A DNA stretch of 64,000 nucleotides from Papilionanthe hookeriana x Papilionanthe teres (lineage: Eukaryota; Streptophyta; Magnoliopsida; Asparagales; Orchidaceae), in the NCBI GenBank assembly GCA_022702705.1, contig CM040428.1, forward strand, positions 100,203,805 through 100,267,804, read 5' to 3'. Below, piece after piece: positions 1 through 11,332 of this stretch. Below the pieces are notes generated by a model, which had not been told where the DNA came from, ran no database searches, and saw only the letters and a list, made by a program, of their open reading frames with translations. Made by a program: the position numbers and the translations under genes. Numbering within the stretch: position 1 is the first letter of the stretch; the number at the start of each line of letters is the position of its first letter.

Positions 1-3000
1 AACTAGGACACTTCACCACAGTGAGTCAATCTTCAAATTGATTGACTCTACACCTTCACCAGACCAAGAGGAGAAGTTGCCCAGTGAAAGCCTCCTCACC
101 AGGCCGTCCATTCCTTCTATCGGCCAAGCTTTGAAATCAGGCATGGTGGAAATTGGGTCTAGACATTTCACCAGGACCAAAGGCTTCATCCCTAGGCTCC
201 CCCAGCTCCAATGAACGTGCCAAGCCCCTCTGATTGAAGTTTCACTTCTCAGAGCCAATGTATTGAACTCCTCCTTCCCGAGAGCTTCTTTCGATTCTCC
301 ATTTTTTTTGAGTCAATTCCAATGCATGTTAGCCGTATAGATGTGTTCGTCTTGTCGAGACGAGTTCATAGAGCCCAAGATCATGTAATTTGGTGGAGTA
401 TTGAGTGAGATCTTAGGGTTAGAAGGTGGACGGCTCTCGGGGTGCACCAGTCGTAGACGATGACCAGCCGCCGTCGGATCGAGCGTGTATCGGATGGACG
501 GCCAGGATCGCACCGGATGAGAGCTGGGAATGAAACTGCGGGTCGTTTGGCATCCTAGTTAGATGGCGATCTCAAATGGCGGAGCGATGCGTGTGCTTTC
601 AACCCGGACGAGGATGACGCTATGCTGACTGGTTTAAGTAGATAAATAGGAATTTTTTGAATTTATTAAATACCTAGAACTTTGAAAATTCATATCTTTG
701 TGTAGAAAAATCACAAAAATAAAATAAAAATACCCTCTTGCTTAGTGAACAGAGGAGAACAATGTAGAAATAAATATAACTTATTTTGATGAGTATTTTA
801 TTTTTAATTAATTATCTACTATTTTAAGTATTTCAATTCTCCATGCATGCATACAATTCACCATGGCATGAGACCATAAGGCTTTTGTAGCCTCTGTTCT
901 TGGTAACATTTCCTGAATTTTTTATGACCAGAGCCTACCTCTATGGTAAGTTATTGATTTTCAAAATTTATGTGTCTGTTTTGATATTTTAATTCCAGTA
1001 ATTAGCATGTTGCTTAATAAATTCTAGGAAAATTAGGGGAGGTAGCTTATGACCAGAAGACCCTAGGAAAATTATGGTTTGACTTAATTCTTTAAAAATA
1101 ACCCTAATTAGCTTAAACACTCAAAATTAAATTTTAATTTATTAGGAGTAACCACACACCAAAACCACTTGAAAATAATTCCCCACTGTCATTTAGGATG
1201 TAGAGAATCTTACATAAAAATTTCAAGTCAATTGGAAATGATTTAACCCATTAAATGAAGTAATTAAGTGACAAAGCCATTTTAAAAATTAAAAAATTCA
1301 TAAAACCCAAAATACACTTCAAAAATTCACCAAAATAGTTTTGGGGCCTCTCTGATATCAGAGGAGTCTAAAAAAATTAAAATTGGAATTTTCTAAAAAT
1401 TTTCATTTTTAACCATATTTTAAATATTTTAATAATTAAAAAATTAAAAAAATCAAAAAAAATATTAAAATTTATAAAAATGTCATATTTGTTCCCTTAA
1501 TTACTTAGGAACCAACCAAATATTTTTCCTAAGTCCCTAGGTTAAGATATTGAATTTTAAAGGCTTAAGACAATTTTTAATATTAAAAAAAATGAGTTTT
1601 CTAACCTTTTAACCAAATTAATTCTAATAAATCAAAGAAAAATCAGAAAAATATAAAATTTATTTTTTTGACTTCCTTGAGGTTAGAGGGACTTAAAAAA
1701 AATATAAAATCTATTTTTTAACTTTAATTTTATTTTATAATTAATTAAAACCCCAAAACTCAAAATAATTATAATAAATCAAATATAATACAAAAAATCA
1801 CCAAAATTGGTCCAAGTGATCCTCTGGTCAGTAGGGACATCCCATAAGTTTCTTAAGGATAGAAACCTCACTTTGGTATTGCTGTTGAATTTTCATTGAA
1901 AAACCTCATTTTGCATTAAAATAAATAAATAAATTAAATTAAAAACAGAAAAATCACATTTTCTTCTCTAATATCTTAATTGACATATGAGTAAAGTGAC
2001 ATAAAATTTCTAAGTTCATTTGAGCTCAATTTAGTGAGTTATGAAATAAACAAGCCTAAAGGGGGCATAATGGTAATTAAGGAATGTTTAACCATAACTA
2101 AAATTTAGGCTAAACCAAAGGGAGGGATAAAATATTTGACCTTAAATTTTTATTAGATGATTGATACTAAGGTAGCCAAGGGGTAGAAACCCATTAATCA
2201 CTTTCAACAAATCAAAATGAAACTTTAATTAATTAAATAATTTAAATTTTGGGAGAATAATTGAAATTTGGATTATTAAAATGGGGATATAATTTAGGAA
2301 GATTATAATCATTTAATCTAAAATCCCTAAATGAACCATTCCAATAACACTCAACTCTTAATCAATTTTAAAGACATGATGATCAAAATTAATAGTTAAA
2401 AGGGAAATAACTTGTTAAATAAATTGAAACTTAAAATATTAAGTGATTTAACAATTAAATTAAATAAACATAAAGATATTTAAAACTAATTTGAGATTAA
2501 TTAAAAATCAAATTGGAACAAACTCAAGATGTTGAAATTGATCTAAAAATTTTTTAAGACTTAAATCAAAACAAAATTTAAAACATCAAAGATCAACCTA
2601 GAACAATGCATGATTAAAACATTATAAATTAAATCATTTTAAAGCATTAAAATTAACCTAAATTAATATGATTAATGCAAATCAAATTTAAATTATCAAA
2701 ATTTAATTAAATAAAATAATTTAAATATCTCTTTCAACTTAAGTAAACTCAAAACACTTAAAAGAAAATCAACTTGAATTTTGGGATTAAATTAAAATTA
2801 CCTTAAAATTATCAATCTAATCAAAACACTTAAAAGAAAATCAACAAACTAATTTACCCCCTAAAGACTTTTATTATTATAACCCTCAAATAAAGCATCA
2901 AGTGAAATGTCACTTCACTCGTCGGATAATCAAATGTCCGGGTTCACTGAGCAAGAAGCAAAACTTAACTAAATCTCTTGAATGATTAATTCACTTGTAC

Positions 3001-3277
3001 AATAAAATTCAGTTGGACTCGAAATAATCTCAGAAGTATTGAAAAGATGTTTAGAACTCGTCCTAAGCACTTTCTCAATACAATGGGATGTTTTATAAGA
3101 ACAATTGAACTTAATTGTTCTTTGGTGAAGAAAATCATCCATAAAATACAAAGGCATAGACGTCATAGGAAGTGACTAGCAATAGGATTAGGATTTTGGT
3201 AGACAACCAAAACCTTCCCTTAGCTTTACCTAGGTGTTATAAATATTTATATGCTTTGACATGTGTTTTAATTATAG

Positions 3278-3303
3278 GTGAAAGTGACGGAAATGCTTAC
3301 CAG
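3278..3303 (+). promoter_or_regulatory. micro-exon-like segment in G1 LTR
   Basis: A 26-nt segment is preceded by ATTATAG and followed by GTACGC, so it is flanked by AG and CAG|GT splice-type signals. The same arrangement occurs at 24685-24710, 45443-45467 and 11307-11332 (minus). Splicing is inferred from conservation, not shown. Confidence 0.4.
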
Positions 3304-4464
3304 GTACGCTTTTATGTTTATTGCAATTTATTTACCTGCGTCGTATTTTCCTTCTTGCAAAACTCGCATGTTAAACAAGAATGTCACCCTGCATGAAAAC
3401 TGAAACTTTTTAGGATAGCTACAAAATTGAAACCCAAAACTAAATTAAAAGTCACAACAAGATAAAATTCACCGCCACAACATTCAAAAGATAAAACAAC
3501 TCAAAATTTAATTACAAATAGAACAACAAAACTACAACTACAATTAAATTAAAATGTCTCATTGGATGATCGGGAATACCTCGGATGATATAACCTACGT
3601 GTTGCTAATGGGTTTTTCCATGGTATAAATGAAAGTGTGGAACTCATCATTTGGACTAAGTGAATCTGATAAAAATAACGGTACCGGAATGATGGAACCG
3701 TGGGATCTTAACTGGTGTTGTTATAATCAACTTTAAGATTCCCCTAATAAAAAATTAAGGCATTTGAACCCTAAAACTTTTCTAAACCAGAACACTTCTC
3801 TCATCTCTTGATTTTCACTTTCTAAAACTAAACCTCTGCAACAACAAGGAGCTTGAAGCATGGTGGACAGCACGACCATCTTCGTCAGCAAAACTTGTGT
3901 CTACTTCAGTAAAACCTTTCTTAGAATTAAATAACAAAGCCATAGGATTTCAAGGTAGTCTGCCTAGTGCAACATAAATCCTCAACTTTTTGTTAGGCAT
4001 TTGCATAATCATATTATACAAATTAAGCCCTAACCGGTCTTAAGACTCCGAGGAAGTCGTTCGGTACGACATAAACCTTCACATCTTCGAGGCTATTTGT
4101 ATGATTATGTCATACAAATATAAGTCCTAATTAACTAAAATTGGCAGGATTACAATATTAAATAAACTCTCAAATTGAAGCCAAACCATAGGATAGTTGG
4201 GAAGTCACCAAAGTCCACTTCGGGTCCATGACATCCCCTACTTCTCTTCCTTTGGATTCTTAAAATAAATTGTTCCAAATTTGAGCTATTCCCTATGGAA
4301 ATTTTCAGAGTCCAATTGTTTGAAAACCTTAAACTTTGAAATTCTTGAGAGCAAAATCACTGATCATTATTGAGAGTTTTCTTGAGTGTCTTCGGACATT
4401 TAAGATGTAATTAACTATAGGGGCTTGCCCTTATAGGGAACTTTAAGAACCCAGGTAATATAAA

Positions 4465-4494
4465 CCCTGTTTAATTCCTTTATATTAAACAGGG
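4465..4494 (+). promoter_or_regulatory. U5-side hairpin of G1 LTR
   Basis: A perfect 11-bp inverted repeat CCCTGTTTAAT / ATTAAACAGGG encloses the 8-nt loop TCCTTTAT. The equivalent hairpins at 25882-25912 and 46653-46682 keep the stem with paired base changes (GCTTAAT/ATTAAGC). The role is unknown; RNA structure in the LTR transcript is likely. Confidence 0.5.
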
Positions 4495-4770
4495 GAACTT
4501 GTCAGCTTATAAAATTAGTTCACAGACCAAACGGATGTCACAAATCTACTAGTTTATTTAATCGATCCCCATCATCAAGCAGTGTGCCTATTCTTCGGGA
4601 TAGATACACGGTTTGTGGTGTGGTGCTCGTTTATATAAACTATTTGGGATGTGAGATCTGTTTGATTTCATATCTTAAATTTTTTAAACAAAGTTATTTT
4701 CAAAATCAAATGCTTCTTTCTAAACTATATATATATTTAAATTAAATTTAAAATTTAAAATTCACCGACA

Positions 4771-5413
4771 CTTGGAAGCATGGGTTAAAAGAAACTCCAC
4801 CAACTCATTGTGAAGGAGTGGTGGGAGATCGTTGAACTAGAGCTGTATGGTCATGCTTTCGTAGTTCTTCTGAATCTTTGGCTTTACATGTCACAATTTC
4901 TCTTGAAAGTATTGTTCTCTTCGGGGGAGTGTAGTAGGCGGCATCTTCGTGAATGCCTACTTCATGTATTGAGAAAGGCTATAAGTCTCCCTTAATGCAA
5001 TGTTCTTGTCCATCCTTGTAGTACTTGATGCATTGGTGAAGCGACGATGGGACCATATTGTACTCATGAAGCCATGGTCGACTAAGAATGGTATTGAAAG
5101 ATGTATTCGCATCGATGACATGGAATTTTGCAGTTGTTACTAGATTTCCAACTTTCATTTGCAGTGTTATAGATCCAAGAGCTCTTTCTCCTTTCTGGTT
5201 GAATCCTCTTAGCATCATTTTATCCATAGAAAGTTCTTGAGTGTTGATGTCCAAGTATGCTAGTTTCCTTAGACTCATTATGTTGAGTGATGCTCCAAGA
5301 TCTACTAACACTCTGGAAAGTATGAACCTGCCGATGATGACAAAAATGTAGAGCGGATGGTTGTGATCGGTTGTACCTAGTAGCAAATCTTCATCGGTGT
5401 AGGTTACGCCAGG
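4771..5413 (-). pseudogene. G2 protease region, truncated by G1 insertion
   Basis: Read on the minus strand, this is the aspartic protease of a Tat/Ogre-like polyprotein, which would cleave Gag-Pol in the virus-like particle. The open stretch 5386-4979 (135 codons) holds the active-site motif VDLGAS at 5302-5288 and, downstream, a LSRPWLHEY block matching the protease end in G3. It continues in broken frames to 4771, where homology stops dead at the end of the G1 LTR; the RT, RNase H and integrase expected next are displaced out of the window. TGA and frame breaks show it is dead. The match to 30440-31000 in G3 supports the assignment. Confidence 0.8.
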
Positions 5414-6373
5414 CTATTCTTTCAAAGTACAAACTCCATCTAAGGATGTGCTAGCCAACTTTGCTAACAAAATATCCGGATCAAGTAGAGCTTTGATTGA
5501 ATTTTCCCTCATCTCCTTTGACAGGATCAGAGCATCATAAATGCTAAGTTTGGCTGGCAACTTCCCGAGATGAGCTAGTACGTTGTAATCCACTTTGTTT
5601 AAATCTTCGATTTCATTTTGAACTTGTACTTTTTTCGTTACCGGAGATACTTCTTCTTGAGTAATCGTCTGTTTTCTTTTATCCATTAGAGCTGTTCTTG
5701 GTGGAAGCACCTTGCCACTTCTTAAATATACTTCTGTTATTTCTTCTTCTTCTGGACTCAGAGGCCCTTGTATTACTGTATCTGGTTCTTTTGTATATGA
5801 AAAGTCCACGTTGATGGCAAGTGGAGTTCCTTTGTATTTGAGGACTAGCTCCTCGCATCCGGTTCTGTCGTAGCAGGTGTTATCGACATCTTCATTAGTT
5901 TTGTCAACATCTTCATCGGGAATAATCATGATTTTAGGATCATTTTGGGAATTGAAATAGGGTTAGAGAGGTTTTGATTTGTTACGTCATCACTAGAGAC
6001 AGTAAGAAGCCAAGATCTTTTCTATTATGATTATGAGACCCTGGAGTGGCATAAAGATAATGGAACAAAGTCAAGGGTTCGAGGAGTTTCATCCCTGAAT
6101 ATGAAACAATCAATCTAACAGGGGCAGCCTCTATCCTACCCTTTGCGCTATCATCCTTAATTTCATTCACGATCCGCTTATTTCTCTATTCTTGATGCGG
6201 TGGTCCCTTTAACAAAGCTTTCATCTTGGATTGGGCTGGCGGTAGACTCCGGACAGCAGCTTTCTTTGGAGTAGACTGGATTTGATCCAAGACTTTCTTG
6301 AGCTCATTCCAAATTGTGGTCCATCAGTTTTTTTGGGTATATGGATCAATCCGAGAGATTGGCTTAGTTGAAA
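5414..6373 (-). pseudogene. G2 gag-protease linker
   Basis: The minus-strand reading frames 6170-5982 and 5929-5414 match the G3 interval 29700-30440. The first has a YSGMKLLEPLTLFHYLY-type segment. The second is acidic (EEEEITEVYLRSGKVLPP) and then has the block KVDYNVLAHLGKLPAKLSIY, which in both elements lies just before the protease. No catalytic motif is visible, so this is probably the spacer and N-terminal flank of the protease. Several stops interrupt it. Confidence 0.65.
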
Positions 6374-8281
6374 TTATTTTATAGAACCTCTTTCAGGTTC
6401 TTTCAAGTATGTCTTTGGTATTGTTATATTTCCTTCGTTGTATTTCCTCACGAGCCAATCCTTGAAACTGAAGAAGCTTTCTATGGTGTGTCCGAGCATC
6501 ATGTGGTAGACGCAGAAGTTGGGCTGATCTTTCTTGTCCATCTCTTCTGGTTTCTTCGGTTCAAGCAATCTGAACTCGGGCTTCTTCATTAAAATCCTGA
6601 ACATCTTTACTATGGTGTCATCCTTGAAGGAGTAGTTCCAGTGTAGCCATTCTGACATTCTACGACCCTGTCGTCTATCTGTCCTGTATGACCTCTGCTG
6701 CTGATCAGACTGACTGCTCTGCTATGTATGAGGCTGACCATACTGCTGAGGCTAATTGTGCTGCTGTGGCAACTGCTCAGGCTGAATCTTCATTGGCTGC
6801 TTTCCTTTGTCGACCGTTGCCACTACGCCAGATCTCTTCTCGTATGCTTTAGCAGGTTTTGTTTTCTCTTTCTTTTCTGTAGGTTCCATGTGCTTGACTT
6901 ATTCTAGTAAGCTATTTTCCTTGCTGAGTAGCTTCTCGAAAGACATGATTGTGAGACCCTTAAGCATGAAGGCTACCGGACCGTGGATACTCTTGAGCAG
7001 TATCTCGAACGTGTGTTGTTTTTGTAGCTGAGGTTCACATTTCAAGCTTAAGTTTCTACACCTGAGAATGTAGTCGACCAAAGTCTTGTCGGGCTTCTGC
7101 AGCTCCACAACAAGATCTCCTATGGTAACATGATATTGGGTACCAACGAAACTTTTCACAAATATGCTTTCCATTTATGTAAAAGTCTTTACTGACCCAT
7201 TGGGAAGCTCGACATACCAATCAAACTTTATTCCTGACAGGCTGCTAATAAACTGAAAGAACAAAAGAGCTTCACTTCCTCCTGTGTTGCAACAACTAGC
7301 TCTGAAATGTTCTATGTGCTGGCGAGGATTTCTTGTGTCGTTGAATATCTTGAAAGTCGGGGGCACGAAGCCTTTGGGGTAAGGCACGGCATCGAACTCC
7401 TCCGGGTAGGGTCTACCCTTTGAAACTGATGCTCCACCTTTTGACTAAGCTAAGGCCTCCCAAACTTGATGTTTGACCATCTATTTAATGTCCTTTTTTG
7501 GTGGGTTCGGAGTTGGATCTCATCTCGGCGTTCATTTTCATTGGCCGAAGTGATTTCTATTCTTTCATCGGAGATGTGTATGATTTTGAGCCGGTAAATC
7601 CCGGGAGACGCTGTGTTTCTTGACTGAATGCCTGTGGAGTGTAGCCATGGAGGTCATGGCGGTCATGGCGGCAGTCATTTCCTCCATTTTGTTCTCCAGG
7701 CAACTAATCTGTTCATCTCTTGTTAGGATGGTCATTCAAAGCTCATCTACGGTGTTCACCTCACTAGGAACATCGTGCGCAGATGACGTGGACCAAGTTT
7801 TAACCATATTAACTTCCATGAATTCTTCATCCATGTAATCTGATAGGAATTAATCCTCATCATCAATATCCAACGCTCATTGTTTGGCTAACTCAAAAAT
7901 TTCTTCTCGGAGCCTTCGAACTTTCTCATCAACTGTTTTCCTTTTAGTCGATTTTAAATCGGTGGGCTTCCCTGTACTGTCACTTTTCTCTGTAACTGAT
8001 TGAAAGGCGTTGACGATAGTGGAAACAAGAATATCAGACTCATGATCCATTTTTTGGTCACCAAACCATTCAGAAAGTACTGGTATAACACCTCTCGGTA
8101 ACCACACTTTCCTCTTAAAAGTCGACACCTTGAGATAAGGTGTCTTGGCTGGGACTTTGGGGTGACGAGGGAATGTGTGCTCCCTAGTGTGTAGACCATG
8201 TACAGAGGAGAGTAATCCTCTCTCGTTCTTTATCTTTAAGAGTTTCTTATGATCATCGGCAGCTGGTGCTCTTGGGCCCAA
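6374..8281 (-). pseudogene. G2 gag (capsid and zinc-knuckle region)
   Basis: This is the structural protein of the retrotransposon particle, broken into several reading frames. From 8281 to 7877 there is a basic, charged, probably coiled-coil N-terminal part. From 7440 to 6899 comes the conserved gag core (YPKGFVPPTFKIF..NPRQHIEHFRASC, then PNGSVKTF and LVDYILRCRNLSLKCEPQL), with an in-frame stop near 7175. From 6658 to 6374 there is a zinc-knuckle-like block CVYHMMLGHTIES in which the final Cys is Phe. Order and spacing match G3 gag at 27748-29521. Many stops mean it cannot make a full protein. Confidence 0.85.
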
Positions 8282-9195
8282 TCAGGACTTGACCGACCTG
8301 CTTATCACAGGTGTCAGAATGGCAGTAGCATCATCTGTAGCAGGTGTATCAACACGTTTTTCAAAATGGTGTTTAACGTAAAATCAGATGGGTTTATCCA
8401 TTTTTAGAATTTTATCATTAATTTAAGGTGATATAGCACATCCCATCCTCTTCAGAAGCTTGGTAACAGAACAACCCTTTATTTTAGATAATCTTCGTAG
8501 ATGGGTGTGAGCTCGGGTGATAGGTGTGGGCCTCTCCCTCACCTTATCATGATTGTGTGGTGCTGGAAGTGTAGCGGCAATTCTATGGAGGCTCTCATCT
8601 CCAGTAGTGTCAGCTAACGGGTGGATCTTGCTACCTCAAAGAAGAGGAAAGTTGCCCGATAAATAAAGTTTCTCCTGTTGAGGAATCTCATCAAGTACTG
8701 GCAGATTTGCAACTTGTGCTCTGGCGGCTCTGCGAATCCTGTGGTTGCGGTTTATTCTTTGAGATTTGGTTGGTAGGGGGGCCTATAACTTGAGCCATTC
8801 TTGAAGATTGATGGTGGAGCGAGAAAGGTATCCTCAGAATTATCTTCATACAAGATTTCTTTTCCTTTGGCTGACGGGAAAGTAGGTAGAGTGACGGCGA
8901 AGCCGGTGGCAGTAGAGGTGACAACTCTCCATGGAAAGGAGACAACTGACCTAACAGGGGCAGTGGTTACTTTCACCTTTTTAGCAGTAGGGAAATCATT
9001 ATGGGAGTTCAGATCGAACTCAACAGACAGTTCTTGAATTTCAGGAGTGGCAATTTTCACGACCACAAATGGGGCATTACCGAGTATGACTTCAAACTCA
9101 TTGAAGTATGTCCCGAACTAAATCATTGGTGCTACAAGACGGGCCTCACAGGAGGAGGACAAGTTGCAGGAGAAAGTTAGTGTAGGGGTTGACAT
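8282..9195 (-). pseudogene. G2 ORF1 upstream of gag (unknown function)
   Basis: Ogre-like elements are known to carry an extra ORF ahead of gag; its function is unknown. Here an ATG at 9195 (minus) opens a frame that hits a TAG at 9120-9118 and continues as the 104-codon stretch 9066-8752 and then in broken pieces into gag. Shared with G3 ORF1 are an Asn-Gly rich start, a VEFDLNSHNDFP-type segment (VEFNLKSAQEFP in G3), a Thr/Val/Arg-rich stretch and a PPSIFKNGSS block. I recognise no domain. Conservation between G2 and G3 argues it was once selected. Confidence 0.65.
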
Positions 9196-9749
9196 CTTTA
9201 ACTGTCAAGAGAAGCATTCCGAAGGAATGTGAGGGCTAAAAACCTTGTCATCATAGTGCAAACACTATAAAAAATGTTATTATGTGGACTGGGGAAAATT
9301 TCATTTCATTTTGATATTTTATTATCATTTTGTTTCATTTTAGGTTTCCATATTTTGGTTAAAAGGAATCTTATGTTTTAAGGAAGAGTGGGTCAATCTG
9401 CTGAAGATAGGATTGAACCTGTGAGATACAAAAAGGAAGTGAAGTATGGCACCCTATCGGAGATCTCCTTCACAACACGGATTGCCCTAGCAAAATTTGC
9501 TCGCTGACACACCTATTGGGGGTCCGACCCCACAAGATTAAGAGAAAAACCTAAAGATTCCTGAACCCTTCTGTTTAGGAGTGACCAAACAGACGGTCCT
9601 GAAATCCAAAAGATTTGGTTACACTTTCCCAAGAAGGAAATGGGTGAAGTATGTCAACGGAAGGATGGTAATCTGGCTTATGAGGGACATGAGCACATTA
9701 CTAATATATGGATATAATATTTCTTAATCTCAATGAAGAGAGTAACTAT
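9196..9749 (-). promoter_or_regulatory. G2 5' leader between PBS and ORF1
   Basis: Non-coding on both strands. Read on the minus strand it contains, in order from the PBS, a stem-loop at 9592-9571 (CTGTTTGG / CTAAACAG, loop TCACTC) and, 45 nt further, the 17-mer GGACCCCCAATAGGTGT at 9525-9509. Both are present in the same order and spacing in the G3 leader (26426-26447 and 26489-26505). The 17-mer is the exact complement of the G3 polypurine-tract region. Confidence 0.55.
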
Positions 9750-9767
9750 TCCCCAGTAGAGTCACTA
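9750..9767 (-). promoter_or_regulatory. G2 primer-binding site (decayed)
   Basis: On the minus strand, six bases inside the LTR end ACCGACA, the sequence reads TAGTGACTCTACTGGGGA. This is the G3 PBS TGGCGACTCCGCTGGGGA with four changes, three of them of the C-to-T or G-to-A type. It would have bound the 3' end of a tRNA-Arg-type primer. Confidence 0.75.
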
Positions 9768-11306
9768 GAAAACTGTCGGTCGTTTAAAATGTGTGGGATT
9801 GAAACTTATAAAAAATGTGACTTATAGTTTTATAAAATAGAAATTTGAGTTAATTTAATATATATATGGATTTTTGAAAATAATATTTTAATTTTGGCAA
9901 ATGAGAAATGAAATTGATTTCATACGAACATTAGTTTATGTAATCTAGTGCTTCATCACAAGACATGTACCTATCCCAAAGAATAGAAACATAACTTGGG
10001 ATGAGGTTTGATTAAATAAACTAAAGAATTCATGACATCTGCTTGTTCTACAAACCAATTTTTACTGACAATTTCCTCTATCTAATATGAAGGAATTAGG
10101 TAGGGTTTATATTAATCTGGGGTCTTTAAGTTTCCTATAAGGGCAAGCCCCTCTAGTTAATTACATCTTAGATAACCGAAGTCACCTAAGAAAACTCTTG
10201 ATATAGATGAGGAAATATTTATATTCATAACTTCAAAGGGTAAGGTTTTCAAGAGAAATGTGGTAGTCGGAAATTCAATAGGTGAATGCCTCATGTTTTG
10301 GAACATTTGATTTTTTTCAGAATCTAAAGGAGAGAAGGCTACGGGAAGGACATAGATTCAAGGAAAACCTTGATGTCTTCTTAAACTATCCAATGGTTTG
10401 GCTTTAATTTAGGATATTTATTTGGTGTTTCATCCTGCCAATTTTATTATTTAAGACTTACATTCTCTTGATGTTGATCATGTGAATGGCCAGGAAGATA
10501 GGAGGATTTATGTCATACCCGATGACGACCTCAGAATCCTAAGACGAATTAGGGCTTACATTGTACAACATGGTTATGCAAGAGCCTAGAGAAAAGGTGA
10601 GGATTTATGCTGCACTAAGTAAGCTGCCTGGAAGTCCTATGGCTTATTGTTTTAATTTTCTAAGGAGTTGTTTTGCTGATGTAGTTAAGTCTTTCTGTTG
10701 AAGATGGTCGTGCTGTCCACTATGCATGCTCCAAGCTCCTCGTCGTAGCAGGTTTAGTTTAATGAAGTGGCAACTGAAGAGAGAAGAGGAGTGTTATGTT
10801 TTGAAAATATTTAAAATTGAGATGTCTTTAATATTTTTATTAGGGGAACATTAAAGTTGATTATAGCAACACCGGTTAAGATCCCACGGTTCCATCATCC
10901 CGGCATAGCTATTTTCATCGGATTCACTTAGTCCAAATGAATTTACTAAACTCAGCTTAATGAGTTCCATAATTTCATTTAGACCATGGGAAACCCTGTT
11001 AGCAACACGTAGGTTACCTCCTCCACGGGAGTCTTGATCATCCAAAAAGATGTTTTAATTTAGTTGCAATTTGTGATTTAAATTTTGTTTGTTATTAAAT
11101 CTTGAGTTGTTTTCTATTTTGAATATCGTGGCGGTGGATTTCAACTTATTTTAATTTTTTATTTTGAATTTGGTTTTGGTCTTAGTTTTGTGGCTATCCT
11201 AAAGGTTTCAATTTTCATGCAGGGTGACATTGTTGTTTAGCATGCAAATTTATAAGAAAAGAAAGTGTTGTAGAGTGCATGTAAGTAAATTGCATTAAAA
11301 TAAAAC

Positions 11307-11332
11307 CTGGTAGGTCTACCCGTCATCTCCAC
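11307..11332 (-). promoter_or_regulatory. micro-exon-like segment in G2 LTR
   Basis: On the minus strand, TTTCAG precedes a 26-nt segment with the core GATGACGG that ends in CCAG and is followed by GTTTTA. It is the same length and has the same core as in the G3 5' LTR, although G2 is the most diverged copy. The 5' splice-site consensus is weaker here. Confidence 0.4.

Larger units (their letters stand above)
1..4770 (+). mobile_element. G1: 3' part of a Tat/Ogre-like 3' LTR
   Basis: This stretch is collinear with 21110-26191 and 41880-46961, the downstream two thirds of the two G3 LTRs, and is more diverged from them than they are from each other. It ends at 4770 in ACCGACA, the family's LTR end, and is followed at once by G2 pol-type sequence on the opposite strand with no primer-binding site. 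It is therefore the 3' LTR of an element whose body lies left of the window, inserted in G2. Unlike G3, it lacks the extra 52-54 bp with a PBS-like core at the LTR end. It is AT-rich and has no credible ORF; short ORFs such as 313-513 and 2969-3166 are chance. The expected 5-bp target duplication is CTTGG (4771-4775), to be found upstream of the matching 5' LTR. Confidence 0.85.

Noticed and set aside
1..4770. G1 LTR as the second LTR of G2
   Set aside because: It is in the opposite orientation to G2 and ends at an exact LTR terminus inside G2 pol, which fits a separate insertion.
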